The translations under genes were made by a program, and so were the position numbers. A stretch of DNA of 16,910 nucleotides from NCBI GenBank assembly GCA_937892315.1, contig CALAVF010000258.1, positions 1 to 16,910 on the forward strand, written 5' to 3'. The notes under the pieces were generated by a model. It had not been told where the DNA came from and did no database searches. It saw only the letters and a list, made by a program, of their open reading frames with translations. This DNA comes from an uncultured Prevotellaceae bacterium. GTDB lineage: Bacteria; Bacteroidota; Bacteroidia; Bacteroidales; Bacteroidaceae. Below, in pieces: positions 7,391 to 14,684 of this stretch. The number at the start of each line of letters is the position of its first letter. Position 1 is the stretch's first letter.

Positions 7391-8114
7391 CTTTTCCTTT
7401 AACCGTCAGTTCAATGCCATCAGGTTTGATGTTGATGAGTTCCTTCTTGTAGAGGTCACCAACGGCTTGCTTGAACACTTTTTTGCTGACCCCGAACATG
7501 GCGTAGATTTCCTCTGCAGGAGACTTGTCGTGGTAGGGGGAAAAACCGTTGGGCGTGAGTTGGAGGTGCTCGAAGAGACGAGTGGAGAAGTCACCTATGA
7601 TGACCTTGCGGTCAGATGGAGGCGTGTCGGGATAGGGCGAGAAGTTCGGACGGGTGGGGCGAGAAGAGGGGTTGCCGCCGTTTTTCTCGCTGATTGCTTT
7701 CTGAAATTTTTCAATTTTGCTGGAGCAGACAATGCGGTAGGTCTTATCGTCAATGTAGCAATAGACCTGATAGCGTTTGCCTCGCTGCATACGAACTTTC
7801 TGTTCTCTGAACGGGCAGAAGAGGTCTTTCATCAGCCCCCAGTTCAGATAGGCACCATACTCGTTCGTCCAGGTACATTCGAGATAGGCGAATTGTCCCA
7901 CTTCGATAAGGGGATGTTCGGTGGTGGCGACGAGTCGTTCCTCTTGGTCGAGATAGAGGAACACATCGAGTACATCACCCACTTTCGTGCCTTCGGGCAC
8001 ATAGCGTTTCGGCAGGAGAATGTCGCCAATGTCTCCACCTTCCAGATACACGCCGTGGTCTTTCTCACGCAATACTTTCAGCAGATTCCTCTTGCCCAGT
8101 TTCAGTTGTGCCAT
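7371..8114 (-). CDS. cvfB: CvfB-like S1 RNA-binding protein, apparently short of one S1-like domain
   Basis: I chose the ATG at 8114 ([10 protein letters not shown]), giving 247 residues, because homologous proteins begin at this point; an ATG at 8147 would add 11 residues that do not resemble the family. The first S1-like domain (about 1-70) has [17 protein letters not shown] and [11 protein letters not shown]. The second (about 71-145) has [20 protein letters not shown] and [12 protein letters not shown]. The C-terminal winged helix carries [20 protein letters not shown]. Family members usually have a third S1-like unit between these. Here only a Pro/Ser/Gly-rich linker (about 7600-7700) is present. 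The protein is cytoplasmic and probably binds RNA. The gene overlaps the upstream ABC ATPase gene by 50 bases. The exact role is unknown. Confidence 0.8.
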   Translation of the reverse strand: MAQLKLGKRNLLKVLREKDHGVYLEGGDIGDILLPKRYVPEGTKVGDVLDVFLYLDQEERLVATTEHPLIEVGQFAYLECTWTNEYGAYLNWGLMKDLFCPFREQKVRMQRGKRYQVYCYIDDKTYRIVCSSKIEKFQKAISEKNGGNPSSRPTRPNFSPYPDTPPSDRKVIIGDFSTRLFEHLQLTPNGFSPYHDKSPAEEIYAMFGVSKKVFKQAVGDLYKKELINIKPDGIELTVKGKAMGVEE

Positions 8115-8814
8115 AATCAATGATTTTTTCTTCTGGTTCAACGGCATTCTCTTCCACCACAGGGTTGTCGATCAGTCCGTCTTTGATGTGAATAGTTCTG
8201 TCTGTTATCTGCGACAGCGATTCGTCGTGGGTGACAATGACGAAAGTCTGTCCGTACTTGTCACGCAAGTCGAAAAACAACTGGTGCAGTTCTGCCTTGT
8301 TCTTCGAGTCGAGCGAGCCCGAGGGTTCGTCTGCCAAGATGATGGCGGGGTTGTTGATGAGGGCACGTGCCACAGCCACGCGTTGCTTTTCGCCACCCGA
8401 CAATTCGGCGGGTTTGTGCGAGACACGGTCGGAGAGCCCGAGGAAATCCAGCAGTTCCAAGGCTCTTTCCGTCATTTGCTTTTTGCTTTTTCCTGCGATG
8501 AGGGCAGGAATCATCACATTCTCCAGAGCCGTAAACTCTGGCAGGAGTTGATGAAACTGGAAGACGAAGCCGAGGTGCTGGTTGCGGAACTTGGCGATGT
8601 CCTTGTCTTTCAGTCGGGTCACGTCGATACCGTCCACGATGACGCTTCCGGTGTCGGGCGTGTCGAGTGTGCCCATGATTTGCAGGAGCGTTGTCTTGCC
8701 GGCTCCCGAGGGACCGACGATGCTGACGACCTCGCCTTTGTTGATATGGAGGTCGATACCTTTGAGCACTTGCAGCGTGCCAAAACTTTTGGTAATATTC
8801 TTTATTTCAATCAT
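8065..8814 (-). CDS. ABC transporter ATP-binding protein, LolD/MacB type
   Basis: This 249-residue ATPase has a complete nucleotide-binding domain: Walker [10 protein letters not shown] (34-42), Q-loop Gln86 in [18 protein letters not shown], signature LSGGE (138-142), Walker B IILADEP (158-164) and switch His196 in VTHD. The [18 protein letters not shown] region is characteristic of the LolD/MacB/FtsE class, which works with FtsX-like permeases at the inner membrane. No permease gene is adjacent, so the partner must be encoded elsewhere; lipoprotein release (LolCDE) is one possibility. A C-terminal tail of about 33 mostly acidic residues after KDGLID is longer than usual, and its 3' part overlaps the cvfB-like gene. 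The antiporter gene lies 13 bases upstream on the same strand. Confidence 0.88.
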   Translation of the reverse strand: MIEIKNITKSFGTLQVLKGIDLHINKGEVVSIVGPSGAGKTTLLQIMGTLDTPDTGSVIVDGIDVTRLKDKDIAKFRNQHLGFVFQFHQLLPEFTALENVMIPALIAGKSKKQMTERALELLDFLGLSDRVSHKPAELSGGEKQRVAVARALINNPAIILADEPSGSLDSKNKAELHQLFFDLRDKYGQTFVIVTHDESLSQITDRTIHIKDGLIDNPVVEENAVEPEEKIIDYGTTETGQEESAESIA

Positions 8815-8827
8815 TTCAGAGCGGTTT

Positions 8828-10975
8828 TTAACCTAATTCACCAATCCACTTGCTCAGCCATCTGCCCACTCTCGTGTTGCCCGTTGTCGCATCGTGGTGG
8901 TGCGGGTCGGTGAAGGCGTATGCCTTGTTGCTTTCCTCCTCTTGATCGGGATAGATGAGGATGAGGCTGTTGTTGGCAAAATCTTTTTGCAGTTGGTTGG
9001 GTAGTTTTGCAAACGATTTCTGGTAGGAGATACTGCCTTTTCGAGCCGTCACCACCACCAGCAGATGGTCGGGGTTCAGTTCGTGGCGGAGGGCAGTGAA
9101 CTCGTCCCAAGAGTCGAACAGTTCGTAGTCGGCACGGACGTTCTTGTGGCGGTCGTGCATGTAGCGGTTGATGAGGGCACCCGTCGTTTCGGTGGCATAG
9201 AAGTCCATCTGGCAGCCCAAGTCTTCCGCCATGCGGGCGATGCGGTTAATCCAACGGTAGAAGCCCTTTTCGTATTCTGCCTTTTCGGGCACAGCCACCA
9301 CGATGCGGCGGATGGTGTTGGCAGGCATGTTCATCTTCACAATCGTCAACTGACGCGACATGCCGTCGATGAGCCCTTGGGCAAACGTGCCGAGGAACGA
9401 GTCGCTGCTGTGACGCTTGCGGTGCAGCCCGATGAGAATCTCGCTCGCATCGTTTTCCCGCAGCGAGTGGATGGTTGCCGTGACGAAGTTGACCGCCAAT
9501 CGCGTCTGTGTCTGCACCGGCACATCGGCAGCCGAGGCGAGTTTTGTTGCCATCTCCAGACACTTGCGGCTGTGTGCCTGGGTCTTGTCGCTCAGGTCGG
9601 CATCGTTGATAATGTTCAGACAGATGAGCCCACGCTTCAGTTGCTGGTTACGCATCATAAAGGCGGTGGACATCAGCGTCTCGATGTTGCTTGGCTCGTT
9701 GATTGGGATAAGAATCTTCTCGTCGTCCAGTGCCGTACTGTCTCGACGCATCTTCTTGTCCGTTCCTTCGTTCTGAATTTTCATCTTCTTGGCGGCTTGG
9801 TCGGTGGCGATGGAACTGATGATGCACGAAATCAGAATCATCATCACCACACCGTCCAGCACGGCGTTGTTCATCAGCGGCACACCCGGTGCCACCTCCA
9901 GATTTACCCCCACCATCACCATTGCCAACGCACCGGCGGCGTGTGCTTCGGTCAGGCCGAACATCATCACACCCTCGCTACGTGACATGCGGAACAGTTT
10001 GCGGCTCAGCACAGCCGCCAGCCACTTTGAAAGCGTGCCGGCAAACACCATGATTGCCACCACTGTCACCGCCTTGCCCTCGTGGAACATCGGCGCCACA
10101 TTCACCAACATGCCCACACCAATCAGGAAGTAGGGGATGAACAGGGCGTTGCCCACAAATTCAATGCGGTTCATTAGCGGCGAGGTGTTGGGAACGAAGC
10201 GGTTCAGCACCAGACCTGCCAAGAACGCACCCAAAATGCCTTCCAGCCCGCACATCTCTGCCGTTGCCGCCGCAAAAAGTACTACCGCCAGCGTGAACGT
10301 GAACTGGATGACAGGCTCGCTGTATCGGCGGAAGAACACCCGCACCAGTCGAGGCACAAGGAAGAACATGCCGAAGATGTAAACGGCAAATTTCAATCCG
10401 AAGAACAGCCAGAACCATACGTCGTTACTCCCCTTGAACGTGCCCGAAATGCCTGCCAGGAACAGCAGGGCAGACAGCAGTGCCACCATCGTCGCAGCCA
10501 CCGAAATAGTCACGGCTGGCGACTTCGACAGCCCGTAACGCCCCACGATGGGGTATGCCACCAACGTGTGCGAGGCGAAGATGCACGCCAGCAGCAACGA
10601 TGCGGCGGGGCTGTAGTCGAGGAAGAAGTAGCCAGCCACAAAGCCGAACACGAAAGGAATGGCAGAGGTGAACGCACCAAAGATGAACCCTTTCGTGCGG
10701 TTTTGCTTCAGGTTTTGCAAGTCCATCTCCAGACCTGCCAGAAACATGATGAAGTAGATGCCCACCTTGCCGAACAGTTCGAACGATGCATCACGCTCAA
10801 GAATGTTCAGCCCGTGTTCCCCAATCAGCACACCTGCCAGAATCATTCCGATGAGATGCGGAATGTGTAGTTTGCTGAAAATCATAGGAGCAAACAGAAT
10901 CACGCAGAGCACGAGGAAGAAAATCCAAGTCGGGTCGGTGATGGGCAAGTGAAGATATGAGGTGATGACGTCCAA
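8828..10975 (-). CDS. CPA2-family cation/proton antiporter with C-terminal USP-like region
   Basis: This 715-residue inner-membrane protein has about 11-12 transmembrane helices in residues 10-405. They include [53 protein letters not shown] and [20 protein letters not shown], all typical of CPA2 (KefB/NapA-like) exchangers. The remaining 300 residues are soluble and look like one or two universal-stress-protein domains ([14 protein letters not shown]; then [16 protein letters not shown]), probably regulatory and cytoplasmic. Whether it moves Na+ or K+ cannot be told. The start is a TTG; no in-frame ATG exists between it and the upstream stop, and the first internal ATG would cut into the first helix. 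It heads an operon with the ABC ATPase and cvfB-like genes. Confidence 0.9.
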   Translation of the reverse strand: MDVITSYLHLPITDPTWIFFLVLCVILFAPMIFSKLHIPHLIGMILAGVLIGEHGLNILERDASFELFGKVGIYFIMFLAGLEMDLQNLKQNRTKGFIFGAFTSAIPFVFGFVAGYFFLDYSPAASLLLACIFASHTLVAYPIVGRYGLSKSPAVTISVAATMVALLSALLFLAGISGTFKGSNDVWFWLFFGLKFAVYIFGMFFLVPRLVRVFFRRYSEPVIQFTFTLAVVLFAAATAEMCGLEGILGAFLAGLVLNRFVPNTSPLMNRIEFVGNALFIPYFLIGVGMLVNVAPMFHEGKAVTVVAIMVFAGTLSKWLAAVLSRKLFRMSRSEGVMMFGLTEAHAAGALAMVMVGVNLEVAPGVPLMNNAVLDGVVMMILISCIISSIATDQAAKKMKIQNEGTDKKMRRDSTALDDEKILIPINEPSNIETLMSTAFMMRNQQLKRGLICLNIINDADLSDKTQAHSRKCLEMATKLASAADVPVQTQTRLAVNFVTATIHSLRENDASEILIGLHRKRHSSDSFLGTFAQGLIDGMSRQLTIVKMNMPANTIRRIVVAVPEKAEYEKGFYRWINRIARMAEDLGCQMDFYATETTGALINRYMHDRHKNVRADYELFDSWDEFTALRHELNPDHLLVVVTARKGSISYQKSFAKLPNQLQKDFANNSLILIYPDQEEESNKAYAFTDPHHHDATTGNTRVGRWLSKWIGELG

Positions 10976-11035
10976 AGTGATAGGTTTAGGTGTCTATTTG
11001 TGTGAGTTTCAGTTCTCCAAGAACCTAAATTTGTG

Positions 11036-11043
11036 CAAAGATA
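11036..11043 (-). promoter_or_regulatory. -7 promoter element for the antiporter operon
   Basis: TATCTTTG on the minus strand, followed by C, is a perfect TAnnTTTG. It predicts a leader of roughly 50-55 bases before the TTG start. No TTTG -33 element is visible at the standard spacing. Confidence 0.45.
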
Positions 11044-11087
11044 CGCTTTTTCTGCCATTCTCCTTTCTTTTTTCTACCGAAAAGTTG

Positions 11088-11095
11088 TAATTTTG
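11088..11095 (+). promoter_or_regulatory. -7 promoter element for asd
   Basis: TAATTTTG, followed by C, matches TAnnTTTG and lies 48 bases before the asd ATG. The region 19-20 bases upstream is T/C-rich, without a clear TTTG. This -7 box is only 44 bases from the divergent one serving the antiporter operon, so the two promoters face away from each other inside a 168-base gap. Confidence 0.4.
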
Positions 11096-11143
11096 CAGCG
11101 TTTTTGTCAAAAGAACAGAAAAATCAAACATTAAGGTAATAAG

Positions 11144-12154
11144 ATGAAAGTTGCTATTGTTGGTGCCAGTGGCGCCGTAGGACAGGAGTTCCTCCGTGTT
11201 CTCGATGAGAGAAATTTCCCAGTAGATGAATTGGTGCTTTTCGGCTCAACCCGCAGTGCCGGAAGAAAATATACGTTCCGTGGCAAGGAGTATGAAGTGA
11301 AACTCCTCCAGCACGGCGACGACTTCAATGGGGTGGACATCGTCTTCACCTCTGCCGGTGCCGGCACATCGAAGGAGTTTGCCGAGGACATCACCAAGTT
11401 TGGTGCCGTCATGATTGACAACTCCAGCGCCTTCCGCATGGACGAGGACGTGCCATTGGTGGTGCCTGAGTGCAATGCCGAGGATGCCCTCAACCGCCCT
11501 CGCGGCATCATCGCCAACCCCAACTGCACCACCATCATGATGGTTGTTGTGCTTCAGCCCATCGAGCGGCTGAGCCACATCAAGCGTATCCATGTGGCAA
11601 GTTACCAGAGTGCCTCCGGAGCAGGCGCCGCAGCCATGGCCGAACTGCAGCAGCAGTACAAGGAACTGGTCGAGGGCAAAGAGCCTACCGTGAACAAGTT
11701 TGCCTATCAGTTGGCGTACAATGTGATTCCACAGATTGACGTCTTCCAGGACAACGGCTACACGAAGGAGGAGATGAAGATGTTCAACGAGACCAAGAAA
11801 ATCATGCACACCGATGCCAACTGCTCCGCCATGTGCGTGCGCATCTCGTCGCTCCGTGCCCACAGCGAAGCCGTTTGGGTGGAGACCGAGAAGCCTGTCT
11901 CTGTGGCAGATGCACAGGCTGCCATCGCTGCCGCCCCGGGCGTGACCCTCATCGACGACCCCAAGAACCAGAAGTACCCCATGCCGCTCTTCACGGCTGG
12001 CAAGGACGATGTCTATGTGGGTCGTGTACGCAAGGACCTCGCCAACGAGAACGGCCTCACCTTCTGGCTCTCAGGCGACCAAATCAAGAAGGGTGCCGCC
12101 CTCAATGCCGTGCAGATTGCCGAGTACCTCATCAAAGTGGGCAACGTGAAGTAA
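11144..12154 (+). CDS. asd: Aspartate-semialdehyde dehydrogenase
   Basis: This 336-residue cytoplasmic enzyme reduces aspartyl phosphate to aspartate semialdehyde with NADPH. That is the branch point toward lysine/diaminopimelate, threonine and methionine. The N-terminal Rossmann motif GASGAVG (7-13) is intact. The catalytic cysteine is Cys128 in [11 protein letters not shown], preceded by the phosphate-binding [17 protein letters not shown] region. [13 protein letters not shown] follows, and the catalytic His240 lies in [12 protein letters not shown]. Length is normal. The gene stands alone on its strand: its promoter lies in the gap shared with the antiporter operon, and its stop is three bases from the stop of the convergent FKBP lipoprotein gene. 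Confidence 0.96.
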   Translation: MKVAIVGASGAVGQEFLRVLDERNFPVDELVLFGSTRSAGRKYTFRGKEYEVKLLQHGDDFNGVDIVFTSAGAGTSKEFAEDITKFGAVMIDNSSAFRMDEDVPLVVPECNAEDALNRPRGIIANPNCTTIMMVVVLQPIERLSHIKRIHVASYQSASGAGAAAMAELQQQYKELVEGKEPTVNKFAYQLAYNVIPQIDVFQDNGYTKEEMKMFNETKKIMHTDANCSAMCVRISSLRAHSEAVWVETEKPVSVADAQAAIAAAPGVTLIDDPKNQKYPMPLFTAGKDDVYVGRVRKDLANENGLTFWLSGDQIKKGAALNAVQIAEYLIKVGNVK

Positions 12155-12157
12155 AAT

Positions 12158-12772
12158 CTAATGCCAAGTGGTATCCGTGTCTATCTGATACCGATAGATG
12201 CGAGCAAGTTTCACATCAAAGATGAGGGTGGAATAGCCGGGGATGTTTCCGCTGCTGTTCTCTGACTCGCCGTAGCCGATGTAATAGGGCACGACAATCT
12301 TCCAACGGTCACCCTCAACCATGTGCATGGTGGCGGTGGCAAAGCCCACGATGTTGTCTTTCGTTGCCATCAGTGCAGGCACGTCGGTCTCCTCGTTGAA
12401 GGTGTAAGTGCTGTAACTCTTGCCGAAGATATAGCCCTGCGGATAGGATGCCGAGGGGATGAGGCGACCGAGGTAGTGGATGCGGATGGAGTCGTTGTAC
12501 AAGGGGGAAGTGGTGCCTGTGCCGCTCTCCAGTTTCTGGATATAGACGTAATAGTTGTTGTTGGAACTGACGCTCTCGTTGGTGTCAGCCATGGTGAAGG
12601 CAATCAACTTGCTCCATCCGTCGGTGCCGCTGTTGGCAAGACGGGCGATGGAGTCCACATAGTGCTGGTTACGCTCCTGCCAGTTGTCATACTCGCCCAC
12701 CTCTTCGTTCTCGCTGCAAGAGGCGAAGAAGAGGAGGGCAAGCATTGGCAATATGTAGAATTGTATCTTCAT
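12158..12772 (-). CDS. FKBP-type peptidyl-prolyl isomerase-like lipoprotein
   Basis: This 204-residue protein has a lipoprotein signal ending LLFFASC (Cys19) followed by SENEE, an acidic stretch reminiscent of Bacteroidota surface-export signals. The EVGEYDNWQERNQHYVDS segment is typical of the FKBP lipoprotein that follows glyS in Bacteroidales. The FKBP domain covers about residues 90-195: DSIRIHYLGRLI, then YIFGKSY where canonical FKBPs have FDSS, then MVEGDRWKIVVPYYIGYGE and IPGYSTLIFDVKLARI. The conserved active-site Asp is replaced by Gly, so isomerase activity may be weak and a chaperone role is possible. It follows glyS on the same strand, after a 129-base gap containing repeats. Confidence 0.83.
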   Translation of the reverse strand: MKIQFYILPMLALLFFASCSENEEVGEYDNWQERNQHYVDSIARLANSGTDGWSKLIAFTMADTNESVSSNNNYYVYIQKLESGTGTTSPLYNDSIRIHYLGRLIPSASYPQGYIFGKSYSTYTFNEETDVPALMATKDNIVGFATATMHMVEGDRWKIVVPYYIGYGESENSSGNIPGYSTLIFDVKLARIYRYQIDTDTTWH

Positions 12773-12781
12773 GATGAAGTT

Positions 12782-12899
12782 ATAGGAGTTAAAGAAGTTA
12801 GAGAAGTTATCGCTACGCTCGAAGTTAAAGACAAATGTTATGCTGATGGCAAAGTGTCGTCTCTAACTTCTTTAACTTCGATAACTTCTTTAACTTCCA
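12782..12899. repeat. Repeat island of 9-nt units in inverted arrangement
   Basis: The gap between glyS and the FKBP gene is built from degenerate 9-nt units, NNNTAACTT on the plus strand or its complement AAGTTANNN. TAACTTCTTTAACTTC occurs exactly twice, at 12864-12879 and 12882-12897. The left half carries the complement: 12787-12804 pairs perfectly with 12860-12877 over 18 bp, with a 55-nt loop. A further partial copy (GAAGTTAAAG) is at 12821-12830. In RNA from either strand this could fold into a long hairpin. It looks like an intergenic repetitive element rather than a simple terminator, as no U-tract follows. Confidence 0.7.
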
Positions 12900-12900
12900 T
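12838..12900 (-). other. Possible 20-codon small ORF inside the repeat island
   Basis: On the minus strand an ATG one base after the glyS stop opens a 20-codon frame reading MEVKEVIEVKEVRDDTLPSA and then TAA. The 9-nt repeat unit equals three codons, so the peptide is an EVK/EVI repeat. It would be transcribed with glyS and FKBP. I see no independent evidence that it is translated; it may simply reflect the repeat sequence. Confidence 0.2.
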
Positions 12901-12901
12901 A

Positions 12902-14443
12902 TTATTTGAGATTCTTCAAGAGGCTTGTGATGGTCACTTGGTCTTCGATGATGCCACGCAGGTCGGCAATGGCAACACGCTCCTGCTTCATCGTGTCGCG
13001 GTAACGCAGCGTGACGGTATTGTCCTCCAGCGTCTGGTTGTCCACGGTCACACAGAACGGCGTGCCGATGGCATCCTGACGGCGGTAACGCTTGCCAATC
13101 TGGTCTTTCTCCTCATACTTGCAGTTGAAATGGAACTTGAGGCTGTCGATAATCTCGCGTGCCTTCTCTGGCAGACCGTCCTTCTTGGTCAGTGGGAACA
13201 CCGCCAACTTGACAGGAGCCAAAGCGGCAGGCAGCCGCAGCACCACGCGAGTGTCGCCACCTTCCAGTTTCTCCTCCTGGTAACTGTGGCACATCACAGA
13301 GAGGAACATGCGGTCCACACCAATCGAAGTCTCGATGACGTATGGCGTGTAAGACGTGTTGTCCTCTGGGTCGAAATACTCAATTTTCTTGCCGCTGTAC
13401 TTGGCGTGCTGAGAGAGGTCGAAGTTCGTGCGGCTGTGGATGCCCTCCACCTCCTTGAAGCCGAACGGCATCTTGAACTCCACGTCGGTGGCTGCGTTGG
13501 CATAGTGAGCCAACTTGTCGTGGTCGTGGAAACGGTAGTTCTCCTCGCCGAAGCCCAGTGCCTGATGCCAAGCCATGCGACGCTTCTTCCATTCCTCAAA
13601 CCACTGCAACTCGGTGCCAGGCTTCACAAAGAACTGCATCTCCATCTGCTCAAACTCCCTCATGCGGAAGATGAACTGACGGGCCACAATCTCGTTACGG
13701 AAAGCCTTACCAATCTGGGCGATACCGAAAGGAATCTTCATGCGGCCGGTCTTCTGAACATTCAGATAGTTCACAAAGATACCCTGGGCAGTCTCAGGAC
13801 GCAGGTAAATCTTCATCGAAGCATCTGCAGAAGCACCCATCTCTGTAGAGAACATCAGGTTAAATTGACGGACATCCGTCCAGTTGCGGGTACCGCTGAT
13901 AGGACAAACGATCTCCTCGTCGAGGATGATTTGCTTCAGCTCGTCCAAATCCGGACCCTGCATGGCTGCAGCATAGCGGGCATGCAGAGCATCGCGCTTC
14001 TCCTTAGTCTCCTTCACACGCTCGCTGGTCTCCAAGTACTTTGCCTCATCGAAGCTGTCGCCAAAACGCTTGCGAGCCTTCTCCACTTCCTTCTGGATTT
14101 TCTCGTCGTACTTGGCAATCTGATCCTCAATCAGTACGTCAGCACGATAGCGCTTCTTAGAGTCGCGGTTGTCGATAAGGGGATCATTGAAGGCATCAAC
14201 GTGTCCGCTGGCCTTCCATATGGTGGGGTGCATAAAGATGGCGCTGTCGATACCCACGATATTCTCGTGCAGCATCGTCATAGCCTTCCACCAGTACTGC
14301 TTAATGTTATTCTTCAACTCCACGCCATTCTGACCGTAGTCGTAAACAGCGCCTAAACCATCGTAAATCTCACTTGAGGGAAACACAAAACCATACTCCT
14401 TGCAGTGGCTTACGATTTTCTTAAATACATCTTCTTGTGCCAT
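12902..14443 (-). CDS. glyS: Glycine--tRNA ligase (homodimeric class II type)
   Basis: This 513-residue cytoplasmic enzyme charges tRNA-Gly with glycine. The N-terminus (GFVFPSSEIYDGLGAVYDYG) and FMHPTIWKASGHVDAF belong to the motif 1 region. LRPETAQGIF (214-223) and FRNEI (248-252) through RQFIFRMREFEQMEMQFF mark motif 2, and GVDRMF (375-380) is motif 3. The C-terminal 105 residues, from about APVKLAVFPL on, form the anticodon-binding domain. A charged insertion lies at about residues 95-180. Length and layout match the single-chain alpha2 enzyme, not the alpha2-beta2 form. The leader is A-rich with a -7 element at 14496-14503. The FKBP lipoprotein gene follows on the same strand, as is common in Bacteroidales. 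Confidence 0.96.
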   Translation of the reverse strand: MAQEDVFKKIVSHCKEYGFVFPSSEIYDGLGAVYDYGQNGVELKNNIKQYWWKAMTMLHENIVGIDSAIFMHPTIWKASGHVDAFNDPLIDNRDSKKRYRADVLIEDQIAKYDEKIQKEVEKARKRFGDSFDEAKYLETSERVKETKEKRDALHARYAAAMQGPDLDELKQIILDEEIVCPISGTRNWTDVRQFNLMFSTEMGASADASMKIYLRPETAQGIFVNYLNVQKTGRMKIPFGIAQIGKAFRNEIVARQFIFRMREFEQMEMQFFVKPGTELQWFEEWKKRRMAWHQALGFGEENYRFHDHDKLAHYANAATDVEFKMPFGFKEVEGIHSRTNFDLSQHAKYSGKKIEYFDPEDNTSYTPYVIETSIGVDRMFLSVMCHSYQEEKLEGGDTRVVLRLPAALAPVKLAVFPLTKKDGLPEKAREIIDSLKFHFNCKYEEKDQIGKRYRRQDAIGTPFCVTVDNQTLEDNTVTLRYRDTMKQERVAIADLRGIIEDQVTITSLLKNLK

Positions 14444-14488
14444 ATTTTTTCACTTTTTTACCTTTTTACTTTTTTTCCTTTTTTAATT
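14444..14488 (-). promoter_or_regulatory. A-rich leader of glyS
   Basis: Read on the minus strand, the stretch before the glyS ATG is almost only A with spaced G or GT (runs such as AAAAAGGTAAAAAAGTG). It contains no clear Shine-Dalgarno site. Such unstructured A-rich leaders are common in Bacteroidota and probably aid ribosome loading. The near 7-8-nt spacing of the G-containing breaks is visible, but its meaning is unclear. Confidence 0.4.
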
Positions 14489-14495
14489 TTGGGTG

Positions 14496-14503
14496 CAAAG
14501 GTA
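14496..14503 (-). promoter_or_regulatory. -7 promoter element for glyS
   Basis: TACCTTTG on the minus strand, followed by CACC, is a perfect TAnnTTTG lying 53 bases upstream of the glyS ATG. A TTTG lies only 7 bases further upstream, too close to be a -33 element. The remaining bases to 14619 are A/T-rich and I recognise nothing else in them. Confidence 0.45.
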
Positions 14504-14619
14504 CGAAATTCAAAAGAGAAAACGGCAGAATTATCATTTTTTATTATTTAAGGGGCATTACTTGATGTTGCCATGAAGACCTCATTCTAAAAAAAGCGCA
14601 AGAGAAAAATTACAAAAAA

Positions 14620-14651
14620 TTTGGTTTTCTCCTCACTTATTCGTATCTTTG
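14620..14651 (+). promoter_or_regulatory. Bacteroidota-type promoter for the carboxylesterase gene
   Basis: TTTG (14620-14623), a 20-nt spacer and TATCTTTG (14644-14651) match the Bacteroidota consensus on both elements. The box also decides the gene start: a TTG at 14649 in the same frame lies inside the -7 element and cannot be translated from this promoter, whereas the ATG at 14685 lies about 27 bases downstream of the expected transcription start. Confidence 0.7.
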
Positions 14652-14684
14652 TCCCGCAGATTGGACTTAATACTATCTATTCAT

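Noticed and set aside
8112..8147. Longer start for the cvfB-like gene at 8147
   Set aside because: The extra 11 residues do not resemble the family N-terminus and would lengthen the overlap with the ATPase gene to 83 bases.
9065..9985. A 306-codon plus-strand open frame inside the antiporter gene
   Set aside because: It is rich in His and Val and antisense to the antiporter; this is a shadow of GC-biased third positions.
12170..12192. Hairpin GGTATC/GATACC near the convergent asd and FKBP 3' ends as a terminator
   Set aside because: The stem is only 6 bp with an 11-nt loop, and no T-tract follows on the plus strand; the minus side has only a weak ATTTTA after eight bases. The pairing could be chance.
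12323..14356. A 677-codon plus-strand open frame opposite glyS and the FKBP gene
   Set aside because: It lies antisense to two well-supported genes with intact motifs, its translation is a His/Leu/Val-rich string with no recognisable domain, and it runs straight through the repeat island. Codon bias of the opposite strand explains it.
14649..14684. Upstream TTG start for the carboxylesterase
   Set aside because: It overlaps the -7 promoter element and would put charged residues ahead of a complete lipoprotein signal; the ATG at 14685 fits better.
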